From assembly GCA_033558025.1 (NCBI GenBank), contig JAUCEF010000148.1, forward strand, positions 1-40,056: a stretch of 40,056 nucleotides of DNA, written 5' to 3'. The stretch comes from Phytophthora sp. 'mugwort' (taxonomy: Eukaryota > Oomycota > Peronosporomycetes > Peronosporales > Peronosporaceae). The notes below the pieces were generated by a model. That model was not told where the DNA came from, did no database searches, and saw nothing but the letters and a program-made list of their open reading frames with translations. Below are positions 1 through 7,759 of this stretch, one piece after another. Each line of letters opens with the position of its first letter. Within the stretch, counting starts at the first letter, position 1. The translations under genes were made by a program, and so were the position numbers.

Positions 1-1147
1 CCTTCTTGACGAATATCACTACCAATTATTAAACAAACATCAGATTCTTCAATAGATTTTAAAGTATTATTAAATAAAAAATTTGAAGCTAAATCAGAAT
101 TTATCTTAATTTGTCGATTTTTTAAAAATTGTTCATAATTTACATTTGAAATTCCTAATTTATTTAAATTTTTTTTTAATAAAAAAAGAGATTCTAAATC
201 AGTTAAATCACCAATAATACTTTTAGCATTAAAACTATCTGTAATTATCAATTTTTTATTAATAATATTTAGAGCATCTAACCAAGAAATCCTATGAAAA
301 TTGTTTTGATTATCTTTTAATAATGGATATTTTAATCGTTGATATTTTAAACTATCAAAAAAATATCTTGTTTTATCTGATATCCATTCTTTATTAATAT
401 TAAAATTAGTTTTAGGTAAAATACGTATAATTTCATTATTAAAAATATCAATTTTAATATTTGAACCAATACTATCTAAAATAGCAATACCCTCTTTTTT
501 TTTAATTCCCAAGAACGTGCTTTAAAAGTATAGGGTTTAGAAGTTAATGCACCAACAGGACATAAATCTACTAAATTACCAGAAAATTCGGATTTAAAAA
601 TATTTGAAGAATAAAAATTAATTTCAGTTTTATTACCACGACCTGTTGTACCTAAACGTCAATTCCACAAATTTCATTAGCAAAACGTACACAACGTGTA
701 CAATGAATACATCTTGTCATAATTGTTTTAATAAAAGGACCACAATATTTATCTTCAACGCCACGTTTTTTAAAAAAAAAACGACTACGATCCGATCCAA
801 AAATCATTGTTTGATCTTGTAAATCACATTCTGACGCTTGATCACAAATAGGACAATCTAATGGATGATTTATTAAAAGAAATTCTAATACACTTTCACG
901 TGCTTTTTGTACTAAAGGAGTATTAGTAAATATTTTCATATTTGGTATTAAAGGCATTGCACATGAAGCTACAGGTTTAGGGGAATTTTCGATTTCAACT
1001 AAACACATACGACAATTACCGGCAATTTGTAAATTCTCTTGAAAACAGAATTTAGGGATTTGAATTTTAAAATTATTACATGCTTGTAAAACTGTTAAAT
1101 TTTTTATTAACTTTTAATTCGATATTGTTAATATATATATTAATCAT
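1..1147 (-). CDS. nad11: NADH dehydrogenase subunit 11, 5' part, cut by window start
   Basis: Encodes the N-terminal iron-sulfur half and the beginning of the second domain of complex I subunit Nad11 (75 kDa subunit homologue, peripheral arm, matrix side). The ATG lies at 1145-1147 and the gene runs off the window start. The cysteine clusters are readable. This copy has several homopolymer indels against the copy at 37969-39971: an extra T near 1105, a missing C near 657, and one extra G with one fewer A near 495-508. Reading frames are therefore broken although the protein is recognisable. It is the same sequence as 38825-39971, seen again because the window overlaps itself. Confidence 0.93.
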
Positions 1148-1229
1148 TTTAATGATAAAAAATTAAATAAAATATAAATTTATTTTCACTAAAAAGATAT
1201 ATTTTATTTAAAATATATTATTATAGTAA

Positions 1230-1312
1230 TATCAAAGAAGGGATTTGAACCCTTAACGCTTTTAAGCTTTACATCCTAAGTGTAACGTGTTTACCAATTT
1301 CACCACTTTGAT
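1230..1312 (-). tRNA. trnL(uag): tRNA-Leu(uag)
   Basis: Class II tRNA with a long variable arm, acceptor stem ATCAAAG/CTTTGAT, and a seven-base loop holding anticodon TAG that reads CUN leucine codons. TTC arm GGGTTCAAATCCC. Second copy at 33182-33264. Confidence 0.93.
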
Positions 1313-1320
1313 AATAAAAA

Positions 1321-1403
1321 TACCTACTATTGGACTTGAACCAATAACCCTAAAAGGGAACAGATTTTAAATCTATCGTGTTTACCAATTTCACCAAGTA
1401 GGC
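1321..1403 (-). tRNA. trnL(uaa): tRNA-Leu(uaa)
   Basis: Class II tRNA, acceptor GCCTACT/AGTAGGT with a G-T first pair. The anticodon loop TTTAAAA gives TAA, reading UUR leucine codons, the most used leucine codons in this A+T-rich DNA. It sits 8 bp from trnL(uag) and resembles it in the D arm, suggesting an old duplication. Confidence 0.93.
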
Positions 1404-1421
1404 TAATATTTTTTTAAATAT

Positions 1422-2257
1422 ATGAAAAAAAAAAAAATAATAACTTATTTACAATTACATTTATTTGAATTAAAATATAATTTTTTTATACTTTTAATCA
1501 CTTTTTTTTATCTTTTTATAATTTCATATTATTTTTCTGATCAATTAATATATTTATTAGTTAATAATTTACTTAATAAAAATATGTTAAAATATTTTAT
1601 TTTTACTAATATTACTGAAATTTTTATTACTAATATTTTTATAGCAATTTTCATAACAACTTTTATAACAATTCAATTAAGTTTTTTATTATTTTGGTTT
1701 TTTTTATCAAAGGTTTATATAAATTTGAAAATTTTATTTTTATAAAATTTTATATTTTTTTTATAATTTTTAATTTTTTATAATAAAATTTATTTTTACT
1801 AATATTATTCCACATATTTGGGATTTTTTATTAAATTTAAATTTTTCAAATTTATATCTTTTAACAATTTATTTTGAACCAAAAATTGATAATTATTTTG
1901 ATTTTATTTTTTCTTCTTTTATTTATATATTTATAATATTTATTTATTTTTTTTCTTTATTTTTTTTTATATCAAATAATATTTAAAAATTAAAATAATT
2001 ATTAATTAAGAAAATTCTTTTATTTAAAAATAATATTATTGAGTGCTTTAATTACACCACCAGATATATTTAATTTTATATTAATTTATTTTATCTTTTT
2101 TTTTTTTTTTGAAATATTTATTTATATTTCAATATATTTAAATAAATATAAATTAATTTAATTTATTTTTTTTATAAAATTTAATTTACTTTTATTTAAA
2201 TTGATATTTGTATTTGTAATAATATCTGTTTCTTTAAAAATTCTTAAATTTAATTGA
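1422..2257 (+). CDS. tatC: Sec-independent translocase subunit TatC
   Basis: Membrane subunit of the twin-arginine export pathway, retained in the mitochondrial DNA of stramenopiles, jakobids and plants (also called ymf16 or mttB). The protein is about 279 residues with six hydrophobic segments rich in F, I and L. The start MKKKKIITYLQLHLFELKYN matches the family N-terminus, where an H-L-x-E-L motif precedes helix 1. The ATG at 1422 is intact and reads 107 codons here. Single-base indels near 1713, 1783 and after 1980 then break the frame, while copy B (32233-33071) is open over the last 225 residues. It ends in TGA directly followed by TAA, and overlaps the rpl31-like gene on the other strand. 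Confidence 0.85.
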
Positions 2258-2355
2258 TAATTTTTTAAATACTTAATAGATGTTATTTTTAAAGAAGATC
2301 CATTTGTTAAAATAATTTTATTTTTATAGGTAAAAAATTTTTTATTTTTATTCAT
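2122..2355 (-). CDS. rpl31: Possible ribosomal protein L31
   Basis: Small basic ORF of about 75-80 residues starting MNKNKKFFTYKNK, followed by I-I-L-T-N-G-S-S and a hydrophobic stretch. The T-N-G-S-S block resembles the conserved part of L31 proteins reported from stramenopile mitochondria. L31 would belong to the large ribosomal subunit. The ATG is at 2353-2355. In this copy the frame stops at 2158; with the extra A present in copy B it continues to a stop at 2122. The 3' part overlaps tatC on the opposite strand by up to ~136 bp. Identification rests on one short motif, so it could be an unrelated small ORF. Confidence 0.4.
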
Positions 2356-2372
2356 ATAATATAATTTATTTT

Positions 2373-2443
2373 GGCTAGATAACATAAAGGTAATGTAAAG
2401 GACTGCAAATCCTTTAATGACGGTTCGAATCCGTCTCTAGCTT
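2373..2443 (+). tRNA. trnC(gca): tRNA-Cys(gca)
   Basis: Cloverleaf with acceptor GGCTAGA/TCTAGCT, anticodon stem AAAGG/CCTTT and loop CTGCAAA giving GCA. TTC arm with GGTTCGAATCC. It lies five bases from trnS(uga) on the other strand, tail to tail. Confidence 0.93.
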
Positions 2444-2447
2444 TTAA

Positions 2448-2532
2448 AGGATAGAGTGGGATTTGAACCCACGGTATTATTACATACTTCAGTTTTCAAG
2501 ACTGACACCTTAAACCACTCGATCACCTATCC
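2448..2532 (-). tRNA. trnS(uga): tRNA-Ser(uga)
   Basis: Class II tRNA with long variable arm. Acceptor GGATAGG/TCTATCC, anticodon loop CTTGAAA giving TGA for UCN codons. It lies just downstream of rps11 on the same strand. Confidence 0.93.
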
Positions 2533-2542
2533 ATATTAAAAT

Positions 2543-2952
2543 TAACGTCTTTTTTGTTTTTTTAATCTACAACCATTAAAAGGTTTTGTTGTTTTATCTA
2601 AAATATATTTTATTTTAATTTTTTTATTTTTATATTTTTTAAAACATTATATCGACCTAAACCAGTACCATGTAAATAAATTTTTAATTTTTTTATTTTT
2701 TTTAATTGAAGATATTTATTAATTTTATATACAATTAATTGAACATTATATGGTGTATTTTTTTAAAACGTGTTTTTTTAATGATTTTGTAGACCATTGT
2801 TTTAAAAGATTTCCTTTATAAGTTGTTAAACTTATAATAGTATTTTTTAAATTTGCTGTAATATGTAAATTTGTTAAAATTAAAGGATTTTTTTTTTTTT
2901 AAATTTATTTTTTTTTAAATTTATTTTTAAAATTATATTTATTTTTATTCAT
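2543..2952 (-). CDS. rps11: Small-subunit ribosomal protein S11
   Basis: S11 of the mitochondrial small ribosomal subunit, about 136 residues. Recognisable blocks are I-T-A-N-L-K-N-T-I-I, then Y-L-H-G-T-G-L-G-R-Y, then K-P-F-N-G-C-R-L-K-K-Q-K-R-R, the conserved C-terminus near the platform RNA. This copy preserves the KRR end and stop (TAA at 2543-2545) because it has one A more than copy B. It is broken by indels in the lysine/asparagine-rich N-terminus (around 2890-2925) and in poly-T runs near 2640 and 2763. It is downstream of rps13, which keeps the bacterial alpha-operon pair. Confidence 0.88.
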
Positions 2953-2964
2953 AGAATAATAACT

Positions 2965-3375
2965 TTATCTTTTTTTTTTTTTGACTTTTAAATGGTCGTT
3001 TATTACGTGAAATACGTTTTTGAATAAAAATTTTTTTTAATTTTTTAGATGTTTTTGAATTTGTATGAGTACGTTGTCCTCTAACAGGTAATCCCTGACT
3101 TTGTCTAATTCCACGATTACTTTTAATTTCTACTAATTCATTTAATCTTTCAGTTTTAATTTTTTTTAAAAGTTGTTCAACTTTTAAATTTTATTAATAT
3201 AATTAACCAGTCGGTTTACATGGTTGTTTTTAAGTTTATTAAGGGTGATTTGAGGATTAATTCCTATATTTTTACAAATTTTCTTGGATTGAAATTCATT
3301 AATACCATATAATATAGTTAATGAATATAAAATACTTTTTGAATCTGAAATTGTTTTATTAAAAATATATAACAT
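2965..3375 (-). CDS. rps13: Small-subunit ribosomal protein S13
   Basis: S13, head of the small subunit, about 136 residues. The N-terminus reads MLYIFNKTISDSKSILYSL. The C-terminal half contains N-R-G-I-R-Q-S-Q-G-L-P-V-R-G-Q-R-T-H-T-N, the diagnostic S13 block. In this copy a missing base near 3187 stops the frame after 63 codons, while the C-terminal half (about 2965-3185) is clean. In copy B the N-terminal half is clean and a different indel breaks the C-terminal half. The two together give one continuous family member. Confidence 0.92.
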
Positions 3376-3403
3376 AATAGATTTTATCTATATACCATAT
3401 AAA
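3376..3403. promoter_or_regulatory. 28-bp divergent spacer with dyad, candidate bidirectional start
   Basis: Only 28 bases separate the rps13 ATG (minus strand) from the rpl2 ATG (plus strand). They include ATAGAT-TTT-ATCTAT (3377-3391), a perfect 6-bp dyad with a 3-base spacer. Two ribosomal protein operons leave from here in opposite directions, so a promoter or promoters must act in or near this gap unless transcripts start farther away and overlap. Function is inferred from position and symmetry only. Confidence 0.35.
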
Positions 3404-4208
3404 ATGATAGAAAAAAAAATAAAACCTATAACACCATCACAACGTCAAACATTTTTATTAAAAAAAGATAATTTAACTAAAATTTTTAAAATTAAATCTT
3501 TAACAAAAGGTTTTCAACGTGCTAATGGTAAAAATAATCAAGGTAAAATAACTATAAAACATCGCGGTGGTGGACATAAACGTTTATATAGAATAATTGA
3601 TTTTAATAGATCTAAAAATATTGAAGGTTATATTATTAAAATTTTATATGATCCTAATCGTTCCGCAAATATCGCTTATATTAAAAACAATTCTAAATCT
3701 TATTTAATTTTAGCACCGGAAGGTTTAAAAATTAATCAATATATAAAAAGTTCACCTAATGCTGAATTAAAAGTAGGTAATGCTTTACCATTACAAAATA
3801 TACCAATTGGTAGTTTAATTCATAATATTAGTTTATATCCAAATCTAGAGGAAAATTAATAAGAAGTGCTGGAACATCTGCACAATTAATTCAAAAAATT
3901 GATAATAAATACGCTCGAATTCGTTTAAATTCTGGTGAATTAAAATTAATTTTATTAACTTGTTATGCAACATTAGGTGTTGTATCTAATATTAATCATA
4001 AAAAAATTAAATTAGGTAAAGCTGGGCGTTCACGTTGGTTAAATAGACGACCTTCTGTACGTGGTGTAGCAAAAAATCCTGTCGATCATCCACATGGTGG
4101 TGGTGAGGGTAAAACAAGTGGAGGGCGACCTTCTGTAACACCACAAGGTAAAATAACTAAAGGAAAGCCTACACGTAAAAAAACAAAAAAAAATTAATTA
4201 TTAAATAA
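3404..4208 (+). CDS. rpl2: Large-subunit ribosomal protein L2 (frameshifted copy)
   Basis: L2 of the large subunit, which supports the peptidyl transferase centre. The protein is 268 residues in the intact copy B (30279-31085). Motifs: N-terminal K-H-R-G-G-G-H-K-R and, near the C-terminus, [17 protein letters not shown] with the functionally important histidine. In this copy a single-base deletion near 3841 (poly-A of the Y-P-K codons) ends the frame at 3859 and another lies in the lysine-rich tail. First gene of the rpl2-rps19-rps3-rpl16 cluster, three bases before rps19. Confidence 0.95.
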
Positions 4209-4211
4209 ATT

Positions 4212-4448
4212 ATGTCTAGAAGTAAATATAAAGGTCCATTTTTTAAAGTTAATTTATTAAAAAAAAAACAATGGATAAAAATAACTAATAAAAATTTAAC
4301 AATATTACCTGAATATAGTAATCATTCTGTAAGTATTTATAATGGTAAAATATTTATTAATTTGGAAATAAATGATAAAATGATTGGTTTTAAATTTGGT
4401 GAATTTATTAATACACGAAAAAAACATATATATAAAAAAAAAAAATAA
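4212..4448 (+). CDS. rps19: Small-subunit ribosomal protein S19
   Basis: S19, 78 residues, binds S13 and 16S-type rRNA in the small-subunit head. Starts M-S-R-S-K-Y-K-G-P-F-F and contains the family block N-H-S-V-S-I-Y-N-G-K followed by M-I-G-F-K-F-G-E-F, close to the usual length of about 90. Three bases after rpl2 and three before rps3. Intact in both copies. Confidence 0.95.
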   Translation: MSRSKYKGPFFKVNLLKKKQWIKITNKNLTILPEYSNHSVSIYNGKIFINLEINDKMIGFKFGEFINTRKKHIYKKKK

Positions 4449-4451
4449 ATT

Positions 4452-5279
4452 ATGGGTCAAAAAATTATACCAATTAGTTTAAGATTAAATAAAAAAAAAA
4501 ATTGGGATTCCCAATGGATTGTTAATAATAATGAGTATTCTAATTTATTGCATTTTGATTTAGAAATTAAAAAATATTTTCAAAATATTTTTAATTATAA
4601 AAATTTAAAATTAATAGATATAAATATAGTAAAAACATCAAATAATATAAATATATATGTTTATATTCAAAAAATGCAAAAAAATATTATAAATTATCTT
4701 ATAATCAAATTATTAAATATTTAAATATATATTATATTAATAATAATATTAAATTATTTATCAAAAATGTCCAATTTTTGAATTAATTAAATTACGAAAA
4801 AATTTAAAAAGAATTTTTGATAAAATAAGAAAAAATAATCGAATTAATAAAAATGTTAAAAAAATGATTTATAATTTTAGTTATGCTTTTTATACTAAAA
4901 ATATAAATATTATAACTTTTATATTAAACAAACATTAGAAAAAAAAAAAACACATAAAAAATTTATTAATAATATTGATAATATGCTTCAAGAATTTTTT
5001 AAAATATTTTCTAATTTTATTGGTTATCGTTTACAATTTAAAGGTCGTTTAAATAAATCAAAACGTAAAAAAAAACTAATTTTTCAAAAAGGAAAAATAC
5101 CATTAAATACTTTAGAATATGATATTAAATATCATTTTAATGAATTTAAAACACCATCGGGTATTTGTAGTATTAAATTATGGATTTTTTTTAAACCACT
5201 AAAAACTACATTAAATTCTAAATTTTTAAAAAAACAAAGAATTAAAAATACTAATTATGTTATTTCCAAAAAAAACTAA
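4452..5279 (+). CDS. rps3: Small-subunit ribosomal protein S3 (frameshifted copy)
   Basis: S3 of the small subunit, mRNA entry side. The intact version in copy B has 276 residues. N-terminus M-G-Q-K-I-I-P-I-S-L-R-L-N; C-terminal domain G-Y-R-L-Q-F-K-G-R-L-N-K-S-K-R-K-K followed by I-K-L-W-I-F-F, the conserved S3 C-terminal signature. The middle is K/N/I-rich and poorly conserved. Three single-base deletions between about 4675 and 4925 break this copy. It overlaps rpl16 by 23 bp, in both copies. Confidence 0.93.
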
Positions 5280-5661
5280 ATATAAAAAACAATTTAAAAG
5301 TAAACTTACAGGTAAAACAACAAAAGGTAATAATATTGTTTATGGTAAATATGCTATTAAAGTTTTAAAAGAAACACGTTTAACATCAAGACAAATAGAA
5401 GCAACTCGTCGAATAATTATTCGAAAAATGAAACGATTAGGATTTCTTTGGATTCGTGTTTTTCCAGATACACCTGTAACAGCAAAACCTACAGAAAATC
5501 GTATGGGTAAAGGAAAAGGTGCTGTTTCTTTTTGGGTTGCTAAAGTTAAAAAAGGTCAAATTTTATATGAAATTAGCGGTATTTCATTAGAAAATGCAAA
5601 AAAAGTTTTAAAAGCGGGTTCTAATAAATTGCCGGTTAAAACAAAATTTATTTATAAATAA
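5257..5661 (+). CDS. rpl16: Large-subunit ribosomal protein L16
   Basis: L16 of the large subunit near the A site, 134 residues, normal length. The start M-L-F-P-K-K-T-K-Y-K-K-Q matches the family, supporting the ATG inside the end of rps3. Later G-K-G-K-G-A-V-S-F-W-V-A-K-V-K-K-G is typical. Intact and identical in both arms. It is the best conserved ribosomal protein here and has more CGT and CCT codons than its neighbours. Confidence 0.97.
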   Translation: MLFPKKTKYKKQFKSKLTGKTTKGNNIVYGKYAIKVLKETRLTSRQIEATRRIIIRKMKRLGFLWIRVFPDTPVTAKPTENRMGKGKGAVSFWVAKVKKGQILYEISGISLENAKKVLKAGSNKLPVKTKFIYK

Positions 5662-5663
5662 TT

Positions 5664-5737
5664 AGGCTTATAGTTTAATTGGTTAGAGCATACCGCTCAT
5701 AACGGTATAGTTGTAGGTTCAAATCCTACTAGGCCTA
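5664..5737 (+). tRNA. trnI(cau): tRNA with CAU anticodon, probably Ile (lysidine type)
   Basis: Acceptor AGGCTTA/TAGGCCT, anticodon stem TACCG/CGGTA, loop CTCATAA giving CAT. The arm carries three CAU tRNAs. This one lacks the GGG/CCC stem of initiators, and its loop resembles isoleucine tRNAs whose C34 is modified to read AUA. It could instead be a methionine tRNA. Confidence 0.8.
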
Positions 5738-5758
5738 ATTAAAAAATTTTTATTTTAA

Positions 5759-6427
5759 ATGAAAAAATTAAAAAAACAAAAAACAAATAATTTATCAAAT
5801 TATCAACAATTTTTAAAAAATAATTATTTAAAAAAAAAAAAATTTAAATTAAAAAATATTTTATTTGAAAATCCAATTTTATTTAATAATTTAAATTTAG
5901 AATCTTATGTAATTGAATTTAATAATTATGAAAACATTTATTTACCTTTTACTTTAATAAAAATAGATAAAATTTCAACAATTGCTATAAAATATGAAAA
6001 TATTATATTATTTAATTATGATTTAACTTATAATATATTACATCAATTTAATAAAATAATGCTTCAAAATATTTTAATAAAAAAAAATAATTCAATAAAA
6101 GGTCGTTTACTTGGTGGAAATTGGAATAATAAAAAAATTTTTATTTCAATTTTAGGATTTATTTTTTCTATAAAACCTATTAATTTAAATAATGCTTTAA
6201 ATTATAAAAAAAAATTTTATTTTAATAAATATAATAAAAAAGGTTTCTATAAAAGAAGAATTAATTCAACACGTTTAATTAATTGTTATAAATTAAAATA
6301 TTTAAATTTTAAAGTTAATAATTTAAATATATTTAAAAAATCAAAAAAAGAATTTTCAAGACTTTCTTATATTCAAACTATTATTCAAAATCAAAAAATA
6401 AAAAATAATAATTTTAAAATAAAATAA
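5759..6427 (+). CDS. Unassigned mitochondrial ORF of 222 residues, weakly S1-like
   Basis: Basic protein, very rich in K, N, I, L and F, with no clear membrane segment. Residues about 113-140 read S-I-K-G-R-L-L-G-G then I-F-I-S-I-L-G-F-I-F-S-I-K-P, which resembles the core of an S1 RNA-binding domain (K-G-x-x-x-G then a short hydrophobic strand ending in P). That would make it a mitochondrial ribosomal protein S1 or one of the unassigned stramenopile ymf genes. It sits between rpl16 and atp8 in a translation cluster, and is intact and identical in both arms, so it is a real gene. The S1 assignment is only a suggestion. Confidence 0.7.
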   Translation: MKKLKKQKTNNLSNYQQFLKNNYLKKKKFKLKNILFENPILFNNLNLESYVIEFNNYENIYLPFTLIKIDKISTIAIKYENIILFNYDLTYNILHQFNKIMLQNILIKKNNSIKGRLLGGNWNNKKIFISILGFIFSIKPINLNNALNYKKKFYFNKYNKKGFYKRRINSTRLINCYKLKYLNFKVNNLNIFKKSKKEFSRLSYIQTIIQNQKIKNNNFKIK

Positions 6428-6488
6428 AAATAAAAGTGTTCTTTCAAGAAAAATATATGTTGAAGAAATAAAAATTTATTATAAAATT

Positions 6489-6881
6489 ATGCCACAATTC
6501 GATCAATTTTCATTTTTTAATCAAGTTTCTTGGTTTTTATTTTTTTTTTTTAATTTTTATTTTTTTATTACTTATTTTTTTTTACCTAAAATTTGTTATA
6601 ATTTAAAATTTAGAAAAAAAAAAATAATTTTTGATAATAAAAAAAAAAATCAAATTAATTTTGAAAAAAATAATATTATTTATTTTTTTAATAATTCTTA
6701 TAAAACTTTTTGTTTTAATTTTGAGTTATTTATAACAAAAAAATTATCTATTTATAAAAAAAATCAAAATATTAAAATACAAAAAACTTCAATTTTTAAT
6801 AAAATATTAAAACAAAAAATTAATTATATTTTAAATAAAAAATTTTTATTATTAAATAAAATTTTTATAAGAATTAATTAA
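6489..6881 (+). CDS. atp8: ATP synthase F0 subunit 8
   Basis: Atp8 (ymf19) of the ATP synthase stator, inner membrane. The N-terminus M-P-Q-F-D-Q-F-S-F-F-N-Q-V-S-W-F is the diagnostic protist/plant Atp8 start, followed by one membrane helix of F, L and Y (residues about 16-34) and L-P-K-I. The tail to residue 130 is lysine/asparagine-rich and unconserved, as expected for the peripheral-stalk side. Start at 6489 is set by the MPQ motif. It is the only ATP synthase gene in the window. Intact in both arms. Confidence 0.92.
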   Translation: MPQFDQFSFFNQVSWFLFFFFNFYFFITYFFLPKICYNLKFRKKKIIFDNKKKNQINFEKNNIIYFFNNSYKTFCFNFELFITKKLSIYKKNQNIKIQKTSIFNKILKQKINYILNKKFLLLNKIFIRIN

Positions 6882-6891
6882 TTTTTTAAAT

Positions 6892-6964
6892 AAGTGTATA
6901 GCTCAGCTGGTAGAGCACCGGACTTTTAATCTGATGGTCTTGGGTTCAAATCCCAATACACTTA
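6892..6964 (+). tRNA. trnK(uuu): tRNA-Lys(uuu)
   Basis: Canonical cloverleaf: acceptor AAGTGTA/TACACTT, D stem GCTC/GAGC, loop CTTTTAA giving TTT, TTC loop with GGGTTCAAATCCC. Reads AAA and AAG, by far the commonest charged codons here. Confidence 0.96.
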
Positions 6965-6966
6965 TT

Positions 6967-7039
6967 GGGGATATATTTCAACTGGTAGAAAGTATGTTTT
7001 GCAAATATAATGTTATCGGTTCGAATCCGATTATCTCCA
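6967..7039 (+). tRNA. trnA(ugc): tRNA-Ala(ugc)
   Basis: Acceptor GGGGATA/TATCTCC, a short D stem TTC/GAA, anticodon stem TATGT/ATATA with a G-T pair, loop TTTGCAA giving TGC. Two bases after trnK. The D stem is weaker than in neighbouring tRNAs. Confidence 0.88.
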
Positions 7040-7065
7040 TATTTATCTTTCTTAAATATAATTTT

Positions 7066-7365
7066 ATGCAAAAAAAAATTAAAAAAAATATTAAACAACG
7101 TAATTTATTTAAAAATTTTGAAAAAAATAGATTAACTTTAAAAATTCTTTCAAAAAATTTAAATATTGAAAAAAATTTAAGATGGAAATTACAACAAAAG
7201 TGGTTTTTTTTCCATCAAAATTCATCAATTACTAGAATTAAAAATGTGTGTGTTTTAACTGGACGTTCTAAAAGTATTTATCGTTTATTTAAAATATCCA
7301 GAATCCAATTACGTAAATTAGCATCAAAAGGGTTTTTACCCGGTATTTCTAAATATAGTTGGTAA
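7066..7365 (+). CDS. rps14: Small-subunit ribosomal protein S14
   Basis: S14, 99 residues, small-subunit head. The C-terminal block G-R-S-K-S-I-Y-R-L-F-K-I-S-R-I-Q-L-R then L-A-S-K-G-F-L-P-G-I-S-K-Y-S-W is diagnostic, ending in the family's typical S-W. The open frame extends upstream through trnK/trnA, but the ATG at 7066 (M-Q-K-K-I-K-K) gives the normal 100-residue length and avoids the tRNA genes. It starts the rps14-rps8-rpl6 run of the bacterial spc operon. Intact in both arms. Confidence 0.96.
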   Translation: MQKKIKKNIKQRNLFKNFEKNRLTLKILSKNLNIEKNLRWKLQQKWFFFHQNSSITRIKNVCVLTGRSKSIYRLFKISRIQLRKLASKGFLPGISKYSW

Positions 7366-7372
7366 TTTAATT

Positions 7373-7753
7373 ATGATTATAACAGATACTCTTTCCAATT
7401 TATTTTCAAAAATAAAAAATGGTTATTTAGTAAAAAAATCAAAAATAGTACAACAAAAATCAAAACAAAGTATAAATATTTTAAATATCTTAATTAAAGA
7501 AGGTTTTATAAAAAGTTATAAGATAAATTCCAAAAATCAATTAGAGATTTATTTAAAATATAGAAAAAATAAAGCAGTTATTACTGAAATAAAACGTTTA
7601 TCAAAACCGGGAAAACGTTTATATATTGCTAATAAGGATTTATATAAAAAAAAAACAGGATTTTATATTCTTTCAACATCTATTGGTATTTTAACAGATT
7701 TACAAGCTAAAAAATTAAATGTTGGTGGTGAATTGATTTGTAAAATTATTTAA
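7373..7753 (+). CDS. rps8: Small-subunit ribosomal protein S8
   Basis: S8, 126 residues, central domain of small rRNA. N-terminus D-T-L-S-N-L-F-S-K-I-K-N-G; C-terminus S-T-S-I-G-I-L-T-D-L-Q-A-K-K-L-N-V-G-G-E, which is the S8 signature with T-x-x-G and G-G-E. R-L-S-K-P-G-K-R also matches. Seven bases after rps14, six before rpl6. Intact in both arms. Confidence 0.96.
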   Translation: MIITDTLSNLFSKIKNGYLVKKSKIVQQKSKQSINILNILIKEGFIKSYKINSKNQLEIYLKYRKNKAVITEIKRLSKPGKRLYIANKDLYKKKTGFYILSTSIGILTDLQAKKLNVGGELICKII

Positions 7754-7759
7754 AAAATT

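Noticed and set aside
2158..2385. Longer start for the rpl31-like frame at 2385
   Set aside because: It would begin inside trnC; the ATG at 2353-2355 lies outside the tRNA and gives a plausible small basic protein.
3404..5279. rpl2 and rps3 as pseudogenes in copy A
   Set aside because: Every break is a one-base change in a homopolymer and copy B is intact, so consensus error is more likely than gene loss.
6934..7065. N-terminal extension of rps14
   Set aside because: The upstream frame runs through trnK and trnA; S14 similarity and length begin at the ATG at 7066.
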